Translations under genes and position numbers: made by a program
Assembly: GCA_947631195.1 (NCBI GenBank)
Contig: CANRKK010000010.1
Coordinates: 1-53,666, forward strand
Direction: 5' to 3'
DNA from: an uncultured Clostridia bacterium
GTDB lineage: Bacteria; Bacillota; Clostridia; Christensenellales; Borkfalkiaceae
Length of the DNA: 53,666 bases
Shown: positions 1 through 8,392 of the stretch, piece after piece
How positions within the stretch are numbered: position 1 is the first letter of the stretch
How the letters are laid out: every line of letters starts with the position of its first letter
Notes under the pieces: generated by a model
Database searches by the model: none
What the model was told of the DNA's origin: nothing
What the model saw: the letters and a program-made list of their open reading frames with translations, nothing else

Positions 1-100
1 GTCATTGATTAGGGCTCAAACAATAGAAATAGTCCAACACACCTATCCAAACGACAGATTTTGTACGGACAGCGCAGCCGACCCTGTCGGGCTTTAAAGT

Positions 101-1201
101 TTAAACGTTGAAGCGGAACAGTACCACGTCGCCGTCCTTAATGACGTAGTCCTTGCCTTCCGAACGCACTTTGCCCTTTTCGCGCGCGCCCACAAGCCCG
201 CCGCACTCCAAAAGCGTCTTATAGTCGCAAATTTCCGCGCGGATAAAGCCCTTTTCAAAGTCGGTGTGAATTTTTCCTGCCGCCTGCGGGGCTTTGGTAC
301 CGTTTACTATCGTCCACGCCCTCGTTTCCTTTTCGCCCGCCGTGAGGTAGGATATGAGCCCCAGCAAAGCATAGCTCTTTTTAATGAGCCTGTTCAGGCC
401 GCTTTCCTCAAGCCCGAGCTCCTCCAAGAATATCTGCGAATCTTCGGGCGACATCTGCGAGAGTTCTTCCTCGGTTTTGGCGCAGATTACCAAAACTTCG
501 CTGCCCTCTGCGGCGGCGTATTTTTTTACTTCGGCAACAAACGGGATATCGTCGTCCGGTTTGCCCATATCGAATTCCGAAATATTGGCGGCGTAAATAA
601 CGGGCTTGGCCGTCAGCAGAAACAGGTTGTCCAACAGCGGCTTTTCGTCTTTGGTACATTCAAACAGTCTTGCGGGTTTTTCTTCCCCCAAAAATTTTTC
701 GAGTTTCTCCAAAAACGCATATTCAAACGCCGCTTCTTTATTGGAACCGCCGCGCGCGACGTTGCGTATTCTGTCCTGCCGCTTGTTCACGGCCTCTATA
801 TCTGCAAGAATAAGCTCCAAAGTGATAGTTTTTATATCTTCTACGGGCTCTATTTTGTTGCTGACGTGAGTTATATTTTCGTCCTCGAAACACCGCACCA
901 CGTGTACTATAGCGTCACATTCGCGTATGTGCGAAAGAAACTTGTTGCCGAGGCCTTCGCCTTTCGAAGCGCCCTTTACCAAGCCTGCTATATCCACGAA
1001 TTCAACGATGGCGGGGGTCACTTTTTGGCTGTTATAGAGTTTTGCCAACAGGTCGAGCCGCTCATCGGGAACGGCCACAACGCCCACGTTCGGTTCTATG
1101 GTGCAAAAGGGATAGTTGGCGGCCTCCGCGCCTGCGTGGGTTATAGCGTTAAACAGAGTGGACTTGCCTACGTTCGGCAGCCCAACAACTCCTAATTTCA
1201 T
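101..1201 (-). CDS. ychF: Redox/ribosome-associated P-loop ATPase YchF (OLA1 family)
   Basis: Full-length 366-aa member of the Obg-like YchF family, a soluble translation-associated NTPase that prefers ATP to GTP. The P-loop GLPNVGKST sits at residues 7-15. A switch-II segment [18 protein letters not shown] follows near residue 70. The G4 position reads NISE rather than NKxD, which is typical of the family's relaxed nucleotide specificity. The C-terminal TGS-like domain ends in the usual VVLFRFNV. The start is supported by an AAGGACG ribosome-binding site 7 nt upstream. The gene is monocistronic, facing away from argS, with its own promoter. The hairpin beyond the stop codon (about 78-97) lacks a convincing U-tract. 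Identification is secure; the cellular role is family knowledge. Confidence 0.97.
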   Translation of the reverse strand: MKLGVVGLPNVGKSTLFNAITHAGAEAANYPFCTIEPNVGVVAVPDERLDLLAKLYNSQKVTPAIVEFVDIAGLVKGASKGEGLGNKFLSHIRECDAIVHVVRCFEDENITHVSNKIEPVEDIKTITLELILADIEAVNKRQDRIRNVARGGSNKEAAFEYAFLEKLEKFLGEEKPARLFECTKDEKPLLDNLFLLTAKPVIYAANISEFDMGKPDDDIPFVAEVKKYAAAEGSEVLVICAKTEEELSQMSPEDSQIFLEELGLEESGLNRLIKKSYALLGLISYLTAGEKETRAWTIVNGTKAPQAAGKIHTDFEKGFIRAEICDYKTLLECGGLVGAREKGKVRSEGKDYVIKDGDVVLFRFNV

Positions 1202-1233
1202 AAAAAATCGTCCTTAAAAATTGTCTTGACAAA

Positions 1234-1262
1234 ATTATAATATAAATTGCGCGAAAAATCAA
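1234..1262 (-). promoter_or_regulatory. Promoter of ychF
   Basis: On the minus strand, -35 TTGATT (1262-1257) and -10 TATAAT (1239-1234) are separated by exactly 17 bp. They lie just upstream of the AAGGACG ribosome-binding site of ychF. Confidence 0.7.
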
Positions 1263-1279
1263 AAGGAATAGCCAGTTGA

Positions 1280-1308
1280 TTGCCAAAAATTTAACATTGT
1301 GCTAAAAT
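1280..1308 (+). promoter_or_regulatory. Promoter of argS
   Basis: -35 TTGCCA (1280-1285), a 17-bp spacer and -10 TAAAAT (1303-1308), preceded by a TGC extended -10 element. The leader to the start codon is only about 18 nt and contains the ribosome-binding site AAAGGAA. No T-box fits in it. Confidence 0.65.
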
Positions 1309-1332
1309 ATTATCAAAATAAAGGAAAATCAT

Positions 1333-3012
1333 ATGGACTACAAACAATATATTGCAAATAAAATCAAAATCGAAAACGTCGGCGCGGAGGAAATTATGTC
1401 GGCAATCGCGCTCCCGCCCAATTCGGATATGGGGGACTATGCGCTCCCCTGTTTCAAATTCGCTAAGATTCTGCGCAAAAGCCCCGTTGCAATAGCCGAG
1501 GAGTTAAAAAATAACTTTGCGACCGACGACGTCATAAGCGAGGTTTCGGCCGTAAACGGCTATCTCAATTTTAAAGTCAACAAGTCGGGGCTTGCCGACA
1601 GCGTATTGAACAGAATTTTGAATGAGGGCGACAGTTACGGGTCATCCCGGGAAGGCGCGGGAAAAACCATTTGCATAGACTATTCCTCTGTAAATATAGC
1701 AAAGCCCTTCCACATAGGCCATTTGTCGACTACGGTTATCGGCGGCGCGCTTTATAAAATTTATAAATTTTTGGGTTACAACGTGGTGGGCATAAACCAT
1801 CTCGGCGACTACGGCACGCAGTTCGGCAAACTGATTTCTGCATACAAGCGCTGGGGCGACAGGGAAGAAGTGCAAAAAGGCGGCATACACGCCATTAACG
1901 ACCTGTACGTGCGCTTTAACACCGAAGCCGACGAAAAGATGGAGAGCGAGGCCCGCGAGTATTTCAGACTTATCGAAAGCGGCGACAAAGAGGCCAACGA
2001 GCTATTTGAGTGGTTTAAGGAGCTCACTCTTGAATATGTTAACCAAATATACAAAAAGCTCAACATTACCTTCGACAGCTATGCGGGAGAGCGCTTCTAT
2101 ACCGACAAAATGCAGCCGATAATCGACGAGCTCAAGGCTAAAAATCTATTGAAGGAGAGCGAAGGCGCCCAGATTGTGGATTTAGAGCCCTACGGAATGT
2201 CGCCCTGCCTCATTTTGAGATCGGACGGGGCCTCGCTTTATGCCACCCGCGATTTGGCGGCGGCGGTTTACCGCAAAAATACGTATGATTTTTATAAATG
2301 CCTCTATGTTGTGGCATACCAGCAAAATTTGCACTTCAAACAGGTATTTAAAGTGCTGGAGCTCATGGGCAAGGAGTGGGCAAAGGACCTTGTGCACGTA
2401 GCGTACGGCATGGTGTCGCTTGAGGACGGGGCAATGTCCACGAGGAAGGGCAAGGTCGTCTGGTTAGAGGACGTCATAAATAAGTGCATCGAAAAAGCCT
2501 CCGCGATAATAAACGAAAAAAATCCCGACCTTGTAAATAAAGAGGAAACGGCAAATCTTGTGGGAATAGGCGCGGTAATTTTCGGCGCGCTCTACAACAA
2601 TAAAATAAAAGATATCGTTTTTTCGTACGACAAGGTATTGTCTTTTGAAGGCGAAACGAGCGTGTACGTCCAATACACCTGCGCGCGCGCAAATTCGGTG
2701 CTTTCCAAGCGGGAGGGCGGCTACAAAATCCCGCAAAACTATTCGCCCAATGCGCAGGAGTCTGAAGTGATAAAAGCTCTCGCCGCTTTCCCTGCGACGG
2801 TAGAGGACGCCGCCGAAAAATACGAGCCGTCCTGTGTCGCCCGCTATGCAGTTGACCTCGCGCAAAAATTCAATAAGTTTTATATCGAGTGTAAGATTTT
2901 GACGGCGGAGGGAGACGCGGCCGATTTCCGTCTGTGCCTCACCAAAGCTACGTTGGTTACGCTTAAAAACGCCTTGACGCTTTTGGGGATCGGCGTGCCC
3001 GAAAAAATGTAA
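1333..3012 (+). CDS. argS: Arginyl-tRNA synthetase
   Basis: Class I aminoacyl-tRNA synthetase that charges tRNA-Arg with arginine, 559 aa, a normal length for the compact bacterial form. The N-terminal Arg-tRNA synthetase domain (about residues 1-90) precedes the nucleotide-binding fold. The HIGH motif appears in AKPFHIGHLS near residue 125. The second catalytic loop reads MSTRKGKVV near residue 365; ArgS proteins characteristically have a divergent KMSKS. The last 110 residues form the DALR-type anticodon-binding helical domain. The start has an AAAGGAA ribosome-binding site. The stop TAA shares its last A with the ATG of the next gene, so the downstream phosphatase is probably translationally coupled. 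Confidence 0.97.
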   Translation: MDYKQYIANKIKIENVGAEEIMSAIALPPNSDMGDYALPCFKFAKILRKSPVAIAEELKNNFATDDVISEVSAVNGYLNFKVNKSGLADSVLNRILNEGDSYGSSREGAGKTICIDYSSVNIAKPFHIGHLSTTVIGGALYKIYKFLGYNVVGINHLGDYGTQFGKLISAYKRWGDREEVQKGGIHAINDLYVRFNTEADEKMESEAREYFRLIESGDKEANELFEWFKELTLEYVNQIYKKLNITFDSYAGERFYTDKMQPIIDELKAKNLLKESEGAQIVDLEPYGMSPCLILRSDGASLYATRDLAAAVYRKNTYDFYKCLYVVAYQQNLHFKQVFKVLELMGKEWAKDLVHVAYGMVSLEDGAMSTRKGKVVWLEDVINKCIEKASAIINEKNPDLVNKEETANLVGIGAVIFGALYNNKIKDIVFSYDKVLSFEGETSVYVQYTCARANSVLSKREGGYKIPQNYSPNAQESEVIKALAAFPATVEDAAEKYEPSCVARYAVDLAQKFNKFYIECKILTAEGDAADFRLCLTKATLVTLKNALTLLGIGVPEKM

Positions 3013-3662
3013 TGATAAGGTTAATAATATTCGACCTCGACGGCACGCTTGTAAACACCGCGCGCGATATCCGCGCAACTTTAAACGACAGTTTAAAAGC
3101 GTTTGGGCTGAACGGGTTGAGCTTGGAAACAACCATTAAATTTGTCGGCGATGGCGCAAAAAAGTTAGTTGAAAGAGCGGTGGGGGACAGGCGCGACTTA
3201 GCCGAAAAAGTTTATCAGGATTTTAGCGTCCGGTTTGCAAAATGTCAAAATAATCTCTCGTCATTGTATCCTTTTGAGGAGGAAACGCTGCAAAAGCTGA
3301 AAGACGGCGGCGTAATGCTTGCGTTGCTTACAAACAAGCCTCAGGCGGCAACAGACGGTGTTTACAATAAATTTTTGGCAAAATTTGGCTTTTGCATAGT
3401 ACTTGGTCACACAGAATACTACCCTTTAAAGCCAAATCCCGCTTCAACTTTGGACATTTTGAACAAATTGGACGTAAAAAAAGAGGAATGTGTTTTTGTG
3501 GGCGACGGAGAGGCGGATATCAAAACGGCGCGCGCTGCCGGCATAAGATGTATTTCTGCGCTGTGGGGATTCAGAAGCAAGGAGGAGTTGCTTGCTGCGG
3601 GAGCCGAAATATTTGCGCGGGATTTCAGCGAACTGTACCAAAAAATTTTTGAATTACTTTAA
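3012..3662 (+). CDS. HAD-family phosphatase, phosphoglycolate phosphatase-like
   Basis: A 216-aa haloacid-dehalogenase-superfamily hydrolase. The aspartate nucleophile and general acid lie in FDLDGTLVNT (residues 8-17). Motif II is LLTNKP near residue 115, and the magnesium-binding motif IV is FVGDGEADIKTARAAGI near residue 165. The helical cap between motifs I and II fits the Gph/PGP subfamily, which dephosphorylates 2-phosphoglycolate or similar small phosphoesters. The substrate cannot be fixed from sequence. It overlaps the argS stop by one base and has no ribosome-binding site of its own, so it is probably translated by coupling. No terminator is visible before the next promoter. Confidence 0.85.
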   Translation: MIRLIIFDLDGTLVNTARDIRATLNDSLKAFGLNGLSLETTIKFVGDGAKKLVERAVGDRRDLAEKVYQDFSVRFAKCQNNLSSLYPFEEETLQKLKDGGVMLALLTNKPQAATDGVYNKFLAKFGFCIVLGHTEYYPLKPNPASTLDILNKLDVKKEECVFVGDGEADIKTARAAGIRCISALWGFRSKEELLAAGAEIFARDFSELYQKIFELL

Positions 3663-3682
3663 AGAATTTTATAAATTTTCTG

Positions 3683-3711
3683 TTGCTTAAAAAGCTGCAA
3701 TGTGATATAAT
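3683..3711 (+). promoter_or_regulatory. Promoter of rubrerythrin gene
   Basis: -35 TTGCTT (3683-3688), 17-bp spacer, -10 TATAAT (3706-3711). An AGGAG ribosome-binding site follows near 3739. Confidence 0.7.
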
Positions 3712-3753
3712 TTCATCAATCTAAAAAATTAAATTTTCAGGAGATCAGATAAA

Positions 3754-4287
3754 ATGAAAAGATGTGTTGTTTGCGGCGAAATCGTTGAAGACGACGTAGA
3801 AGTTTGCCCTGTTTGCAAGGCAAAGAAATTTGAGCCCATTTCCGATGACAACAAGCCCGTGTATGCTTGCGAGCATGTGATCGGCGACGGCGTAGTAGAA
3901 AATGAAGAAATAATGGAAGGACTGCGCGCCCATTTCAACGGCGAGTGCACCGAAGTCGGCATGTATCTTGCGATGTCCAGAGCGGCCGAGCGCGAGGGCT
4001 ATCCCGAAATCGCGGAAGCGTTCAAGCGCTATGCTTATGAAGAGGCGGAGCATGCAGCAAAGTTTGCCGAACTTTTGGGCGAAGTTGTAACCCCTTCCAC
4101 AAAGAAGAACCTTGAACTCCGCGCAGCCGCAGAGGCGGGCGCATGCGAGGGCAAGCTCGCAATAGCGAAGCTTGCAAAGCAGCTCGGCTATGACGCAATC
4201 CATGACACCGTACATGAAATGGCAAAGGACGAAGCCCGTCACGGCGCAGGTTTTGCAGGCCTTTTAAAGAGATACTTCGGCAAATAA
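3754..4287 (+). CDS. Rubrerythrin with N-terminal rubredoxin domain (reverse rubrerythrin)
   Basis: A 177-aa non-haem iron protein that reduces hydrogen peroxide in anaerobes. Residues 1-30 form a rubredoxin-type Fe(Cys)4 site with C4, C7, C18 and C21 (CVVC and CPVC). Residues 45-177 are a ferritin-like four-helix bundle with Glu/His ligands in the helices containing [19 protein letters not shown] and DEARHGAGF. The rubredoxin module comes first, the reverse of classical rubrerythrin, as known in clostridial peroxide-inducible rubrerythrins. The gene has its own promoter, an AGGAG ribosome-binding site and a strong terminator, so it is a single-gene unit. It probably belongs to the same oxygen-defence set as the flavodiiron protein at 51.3 kb. 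No peroxide operator was recognised. Confidence 0.93.
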   Translation: MKRCVVCGEIVEDDVEVCPVCKAKKFEPISDDNKPVYACEHVIGDGVVENEEIMEGLRAHFNGECTEVGMYLAMSRAAEREGYPEIAEAFKRYAYEEAEHAAKFAELLGEVVTPSTKKNLELRAAAEAGACEGKLAIAKLAKQLGYDAIHDTVHEMAKDEARHGAGFAGLLKRYFGK

Positions 4288-4310
4288 ATTAAATATACAA
4301 CCTACGGGCG

Positions 4311-4337
4311 GAGCCGAACTTTTCGGCTCCGCTTTTC
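4311..4337 (+). terminator. Rho-independent terminator of rubrerythrin gene
   Basis: Stem GGAGCCGAA / TTCGGCTCC with a short loop, followed by GCTTTTC. It closes the rubrerythrin unit. Confidence 0.8.
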
Positions 4338-4402
4338 ATATTATGAAGTATAGGCAAGGGGGAAAACCTTTGCCAAACTTACGAAAAAGGACTGATGTAC
4401 AA

Positions 4403-4744
4403 ATGTGTAATAACTGTAACGGCGGGTGCCCCGGGCTTTTGAATTTGCTTTTCGGGCGTCCTTCAAATTGCGGCTGCAATAACGGAAACGGCGGTTGCGG
4501 TTGCGGCTGTAACGGCGGAAACCGCTCGGGCAACAACGGCTGCGGCTGTTATGACTCGTACTATGCCGCGCAATACGCGTTGACCCCCTGCGGCTGCAAC
4601 GGCGGTTGCAATTCGTGCGGCAACACCGCTTCAACGTTTAGCAACGGCGGCGTATACGGCTTTATGACGACTTCATCCGGCGGTTGCGGCTGTAACGGCG
4701 GCTGCAATAGCTGTGGCAATAACGGCTGTGGCTGTAATGGCTGA
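4403..4744 (+). CDS. Cysteine/glycine/asparagine-rich small protein, function unknown
   Basis: I do not recognise a family. From the ATG at 4403 it has 113 residues with 20 cysteines, mostly as GC, CGC and CNGGC units. Two near-identical blocks, CGCNGGCNSCGN, occur around residues 64 and 94. There is no signal peptide or membrane segment. An in-frame ATG at 4343 lies within a few bases of the preceding terminator's U-tract and has no ribosome-binding site, whereas the 4403 ATG is preceded by AAAAAGG, so I prefer 4403. Cys-rich repeats of this type occur in spore-coat-like, metal-binding or disulfide-rich structural proteins; none of these is demonstrated. It stands alone between two terminators. 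The low-complexity composition could be questioned, but the frame is clean and the cysteine codons are conserved across the repeats. Confidence 0.7.
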   Translation: MCNNCNGGCPGLLNLLFGRPSNCGCNNGNGGCGCGCNGGNRSGNNGCGCYDSYYAAQYALTPCGCNGGCNSCGNTASTFSNGGVYGFMTTSSGGCGCNGGCNSCGNNGCGCNG

Positions 4745-4771
4745 AATTCTCCTGTAAAAAAATAAAAAAGA

Positions 4772-4797
4772 GGGCGTCATTCGTGTGGCGCCCTTTT
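4772..4797 (+). terminator. Rho-independent terminator of the Cys-rich gene
   Basis: Stem GGGCGTCAT / GTGGCGCCC (nine pairs, two of them G-U) with loop TCGT, followed by TTTT and preceded by an A-rich stretch. Confidence 0.75.
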
Positions 4798-4801
4798 GAA
4801 T

Positions 4802-5617
4802 ATGCCGCGGATTATTGCCGAAAATAATTGTATGCGCAAAGCTGTAAAAAAGATAATCAAAACCTTTAAATATTATACGGACAAGCGGTTTTCAACCATT
4901 GCGGGCACGCTTGTGTATTTTTTTCTCATGAGTATTGCGCCCTTTATTTTATGGCTGACGTTGCTTTTGGGGAGTTTGAACATAGAGCAAATATTGCCCC
5001 GTAATCTGTTTGACAGTATCAGCCCGTTTATTTCCTATCTGGAAACTTCGGCGCAGAGCGCGGCGGGCGGCGCCGGGTTGATTTTGCTTATAACTTCGCT
5101 TTACTCGTCAACCAACTTTTTTTATCATTTGAGGAGGAGCGGGGAGATTGTGTACGGCAGTCTGCGGGTAAAAGAAGGCGTAAAACTCCGCATAATTTCC
5201 GCAGTTTTGATTGTGATCACAATACTTGTTTTGTCTTTGCTCGTTCCAGTTGCTATTTCGGCAAGGTTTATGCTGCTGACTTTTATGCCTGAAGCTCTCT
5301 GCGACGTTATTGCCATGATTTTTTTAACCGTTCTGGCGTTTGCGGTAGCTTTGCTCTTGAATATTTTTGCCTGTCCGTATAAACTTAAACCGTCGCAGGC
5401 ACTCACGGGCAGCATCCTGACGACGGTCTTGTGGGTAATATTTGTTATAGGCTTTGCAATCTACGTTCAATTTGCCTCGCCGGGAAAGTTGTACGGCGCC
5501 ATAGCGTCGGTAATCGTATTTTTGCTGTGGTGCTACTTTATGATGTGTTGTTTTGTGATAGGAATGATAAAAAACGGGGCCGATATAACCCAAAGACACT
5601 ATAAAACTTTTTTATAA
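4802..5617 (+). CDS. YihY/BrkB-family inner-membrane protein
   Basis: A 271-residue polytopic protein with about six hydrophobic helices. After a basic N-terminus come helices around residues 35-60, 90-110, 135-160, 175-200, 210-235 and 240-262. This matches the YihY/virulence-factor-BrkB family, whose function is not established; older links to RNase BN were withdrawn. A TTG at 4796 also lies in frame but falls inside the upstream terminator tail, so the ATG at 4802 or the ATG at 4832 (MRKAVKK) is the likely start. Neither has a good ribosome-binding site. Family assignment rests on topology, the PFILWLTLLLGS and LLWCYFMM-type helices, and length. Confidence 0.8.
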   Translation: MPRIIAENNCMRKAVKKIIKTFKYYTDKRFSTIAGTLVYFFLMSIAPFILWLTLLLGSLNIEQILPRNLFDSISPFISYLETSAQSAAGGAGLILLITSLYSSTNFFYHLRRSGEIVYGSLRVKEGVKLRIISAVLIVITILVLSLLVPVAISARFMLLTFMPEALCDVIAMIFLTVLAFAVALLLNIFACPYKLKPSQALTGSILTTVLWVIFVIGFAIYVQFASPGKLYGAIASVIVFLLWCYFMMCCFVIGMIKNGADITQRHYKTFL

Positions 5618-5627
5618 AATATAAAAC

Positions 5628-5649
5628 GGCGGGAACAAACGTTCCCGCC
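5628..5649 (-). terminator. Terminator of degV
   Basis: Perfect 9-bp stem GGCGGGAAC / GTTCCCGCC with a 4-nt loop. The T-rich run (TTTTATATTTT) lies on the minus-strand exit, so it mainly ends degV. The hairpin may also stop readthrough from the YihY gene. Confidence 0.75.
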
Positions 5650-5663
5650 AAAGTTCGGCAAAA

Positions 5664-6536
5664 TCAGTATTTGACGGCGCAGCCGGCGGCCAAAGCTCCC
5701 GGGCCGATGTGCACCGATACGCTCAGGGAGAGGGGGTCAACAAAGGTAAATTCCACGTTGGGGAAAGTTTCGATTAGTTCTTCTTTAAACTTTTTTGCTT
5801 CCTCAAAATTCCTTGTGTGGGCAACGGCGCACGTCATTTTGCCCGTGGCTACAATGTCCTTGAATCTTGTCTCGAAGTCGTGTTTTAAAGCGTTAATTAT
5901 CTCGGTCTTGGCGTCCAAAAGTTTTCTAACCTTTTTATATTGGTCGAGTTTTTCGCCCTGTATTTGCAAAACGGGCTTAATTTTCAGCAAAGTACCTATC
6001 ATTGCAACGGCGGGAGTAAGCCTGCCGCCCTTTTTAAGATATTTAAGCGTGTCGACCATGATGTAAATGGAGGACTGCATCTTTGTTGCCATAAGCCAAT
6101 CGTAAATTTCTTTTGCCGATTTGCCTTCGCCCGCCATCTTCAATGCGTCCATAACGCTTTGGCGCTGGGTTATTGAGATTCGTTGGTTGTCAACAACAAA
6201 AACTTTGTCCTTGAATTCGCTTTCCGATTCCGCAACGTGCGAAAGGGTGTGGCAGGTCTCCGAAAGTCCGCTCGACATAGGGATATACAATATTCCGTCG
6301 TATTCTTTAAGATACTTGCGCCATACGTCTGCCACGGCCGAAGGGTTGGGCTGGGAGGTGGAGATGCTCACGTCGCCAAGCAGCTTTTCATAAAATTCGT
6401 CCTGGCTCAACGTAAGGTCCTCATAGTATATTTCGCCGTCCATCAAAACGGGCATGGGAACAACGTAAATTCCGAGTTCTTTGGCTTCCTTTTGTGTAAT
6501 TCCGCTGTTGCTGTCGGTCATTACTGCTACTTTCAT
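5664..6536 (-). CDS. DegV family fatty-acid-binding protein
   Basis: A 290-aa DegV/EDD-fold protein. In Firmicutes these (FakB-type) proteins bind a fatty acid for phosphorylation by the kinase FakA, which is not in this window. Family landmarks are TDSNSGI at residues 7-13, ISTSQPNPS near residue 57, MSSGLSETC near residue 82, and HIGPGALAAG close to the C-terminus, which corresponds to the lipid-head-group site. AGGAG lies 14 nt before the ATG, an unusually long spacing. No closer in-frame start exists, because the TTG nearer the AGGAG leads into a stop codon. It is monocistronic with its own promoter and terminator. Confidence 0.92.
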   Translation of the reverse strand: MKVAVMTDSNSGITQKEAKELGIYVVPMPVLMDGEIYYEDLTLSQDEFYEKLLGDVSISTSQPNPSAVADVWRKYLKEYDGILYIPMSSGLSETCHTLSHVAESESEFKDKVFVVDNQRISITQRQSVMDALKMAGEGKSAKEIYDWLMATKMQSSIYIMVDTLKYLKKGGRLTPAVAMIGTLLKIKPVLQIQGEKLDQYKKVRKLLDAKTEIINALKHDFETRFKDIVATGKMTCAVAHTRNFEEAKKFKEELIETFPNVEFTFVDPLSLSVSVHIGPGALAAGCAVKY

Positions 6537-6576
6537 CTTTTCAATTTATTCTCCTGAATCTTGTTTGAACGTAACA

Positions 6577-6605
6577 ATTATAAAGGTTGGCGGCATTTAA
6601 GTCAA
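6577..6605 (-). promoter_or_regulatory. Promoter of degV
   Basis: Minus strand: -35 TTGACT (6605-6600), 17-bp spacer, -10 TATAAT (6582-6577). Confidence 0.75.
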
Positions 6606-6627
6606 CAAAATTTAGCCAAATGTCTAA

Positions 6628-7008
6628 TTATATTTCTGCAATTACTTCAATTTCAACCAATGCGCCCTTGGGAATATCCTTTACGGCGACGCAGCTTCTT
6701 GCAGGTTTATTTATAAAATACTGTTCGTATACGGCGTTAAATTCACCGAAGTCCGATATGTTTGCCAAAAAGCAGGTGGTCTTTACAACTTTGTCTATCG
6801 ATGTTCCCGCCGCTTCAAGGAGAGATTTGACGTTTTTGCAGGACTGATGCGTCTGTTCCGCAACCGTTTTACCTTCGATTTGCGAAGTGGACGGATTTAC
6901 CGGTATTTGTCCCGAGCAAAAAATATATCCGCCCGTAACTATTGCCTGCGAGTAGGGGCCTATGGCGGCCGGAGCCTTATCTGTGTGGATTGTTTTCATA
7001 TTATTCAC
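6628..7008 (-). CDS. ridA: RidA-family enamine/imine deaminase
   Basis: A 126-aa Rid/YjgF/YER057c protein. The family hydrolyses reactive 2-aminoacrylate and 2-aminocrotonate made by PLP-dependent dehydratases. The N-terminus has the usual IHTDKAPAAIGPYSQAI. The substrate-carboxylate-binding arginine lies in KPARSCVAV, and the C-terminal signature is PKGALVEIEVIAEI. The start overlaps the end of the threonine dehydratase gene by 8 bp. That dehydratase produces the very enamine RidA removes, so the pair makes a metabolic unit. No terminator is visible after the stop; degV's promoter begins 22 nt before it on the same strand. Confidence 0.95.
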   Translation of the reverse strand: MNNMKTIHTDKAPAAIGPYSQAIVTGGYIFCSGQIPVNPSTSQIEGKTVAEQTHQSCKNVKSLLEAAGTSIDKVVKTTCFLANISDFGEFNAVYEQYFINKPARSCVAVKDIPKGALVEIEVIAEI

Positions 7009-8212
7009 CTTCTATAAGTTTTAATCCGTGCTCTTTGAGCATGGTTTTTATTTGCTCAATGTGTTCAAAATTTCTTGTTTCAAGGGATATTTTCAGGTAA
7101 CAGCCGTTGATATCCGTCCTTTCGGTAATTCTTTCGTGCAACACGCTCGTAACGTTCGCGCCGCTTTGCGCCACAACGGAGATGACCTCGTTGAGCTGGC
7201 CGGGCCTGTCCATAAGTTCGAGGGTGAGGGTGGTGCACCTGCCCGACATAAGCAACCCGCGGTTGATCACGCGCGACAAAATGGTTACGTCTATATTTCC
7301 GCCGGAAATTAAGCAACATACCTTTTTGCCCTTGATGTCGGGGATTTTATCAAACATCACGGCCGCAAGCGAAACGGCGCCTGCACCCTCGGCAATCATC
7401 TTTTGCTTTTCTATCAGCGCAAGTATTGCTGCGGAAATTTGCTCGTCGGTAACGGTTACTATATCGTCAACGTACTTTGAACAGAGCTCAAAAGTCAGGC
7501 TCCCCGGTTGCTTAACCGCAATGCCGTCGGCAATGGTGGACACGGAGGGCAGTATTTCCATTTTGCCGTCGTGAACCGAATTGGCCATCGAGGGCGCCCC
7601 CGTCGCCTGCACGCCGTAGACCCTTGCGTTTGGATTAATCGATTTAACGGCATAAGCAACGCCTGAAATCAGCCCGCCGCCGCCAACGGGAACAACCACA
7701 ACGTCAACGTCGGCAAGCTCGTTCATAATTTCAAGCCCGATGGTGCCCTGTCCCGCGATAACGTCCTCGTCGTCGAAGGGGTGGATGAGGGTGTAGCCGT
7801 ATTTTTCCTTGAGTTTTTCCGCCTCGTTGTGCGCGTCGTCATAAACTCCGGGCACTAAAATCACCTCGGCGCCATAGCCTTTTGTGGCTTCTACTTTGGA
7901 AATGGGCGCACCTTCGGGCATGCAAATTTTAGCTTCTATACCGAATTTCTTTGAAGCTATCGCCACGCCCTGCGCGTGGTTTCCTGCCGAGCAGGCAATA
8001 ACACCCTTGGATTTTTCCTCCTCGGAGAGTTGGGAGATTTTATAGTATGCCCCGCGGACCTTAAACGACCCTGTCCTCTGCAAATTTTCGGGTTTTAAAT
8101 AGATATCGCACCCCGTCATAAGCGATAAAACGTGGGAATTTATAATATCGGTGTGCCGCACAAACCCCTTTAAAACGTTTTGAGCATGATAAATTTTGTC
8201 AAGTGTAAGCAT
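7001..8212 (-). CDS. ilvA: Threonine ammonia-lyase with C-terminal ACT domain
   Basis: A 403-aa PLP enzyme that converts L-threonine to 2-oxobutanoate and ammonia, the entry to isoleucine synthesis or threonine catabolism. The Schiff-base lysine is K51 in TGSFKVRGAYYK. The phosphate-binding glycine loop is VPVGGGGLISG near residue 175. A single ACT-like domain occupies about residues 325-403 (TLELMDRPGQLNEV). The length matches the short clostridial form, which lies between catabolic TdcB and the long two-ACT biosynthetic IlvA. The ACT domain suggests amino-acid control, but the effector cannot be read from sequence. It is co-transcribed with ridA from a strong promoter. Confidence 0.94.
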   Translation of the reverse strand: MLTLDKIYHAQNVLKGFVRHTDIINSHVLSLMTGCDIYLKPENLQRTGSFKVRGAYYKISQLSEEEKSKGVIACSAGNHAQGVAIASKKFGIEAKICMPEGAPISKVEATKGYGAEVILVPGVYDDAHNEAEKLKEKYGYTLIHPFDDEDVIAGQGTIGLEIMNELADVDVVVVPVGGGGLISGVAYAVKSINPNARVYGVQATGAPSMANSVHDGKMEILPSVSTIADGIAVKQPGSLTFELCSKYVDDIVTVTDEQISAAILALIEKQKMIAEGAGAVSLAAVMFDKIPDIKGKKVCCLISGGNIDVTILSRVINRGLLMSGRCTTLTLELMDRPGQLNEVISVVAQSGANVTSVLHERITERTDINGCYLKISLETRNFEHIEQIKTMLKEHGLKLIEGE

Positions 8213-8242
8213 AAAAATCCCGCCCTGTGGTTGAGTAATAAA

Positions 8243-8271
8243 ATTATATAATTTTACGCCGCCAAAGTCAA
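8243..8271 (-). promoter_or_regulatory. Promoter of ilvA-ridA
   Basis: Minus strand: -35 TTGACT (8271-8266), 17-bp spacer, -10 TATAAT (8248-8243). The leader is about 25 nt. Confidence 0.78.
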
Positions 8272-8328
8272 TAATTAATTTATAAAGTTTTGCGGTTTCA
8301 CGGCCGAAAGTAAATGGTTTTTGACCGC

Positions 8329-8358
8329 TTGATTTTCTCTGTGCGGCTGTGATATAAT
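8329..8358 (+). promoter_or_regulatory. Promoter of the GNAT gene
   Basis: -35 TTGATT (8329-8334), 18-bp spacer, -10 TATAAT (8353-8358). The ATG at 8357 is part of the -10 box, which rules it out as a translation start. Confidence 0.65.
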
Positions 8359-8392
8359 GGAAACGATAAACAGGAATTTAACGAAGGAAACT

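Noticed and set aside
266-1195. 309-residue open frame antisense to ychF
   Set aside because: It runs opposite to the strongly conserved ychF gene and shows no family features; it is a reading-frame shadow.
1202-1332. T-box leader for argS
   Set aside because: The predicted leader is under 25 nt and has no specifier loop or T-box sequence.
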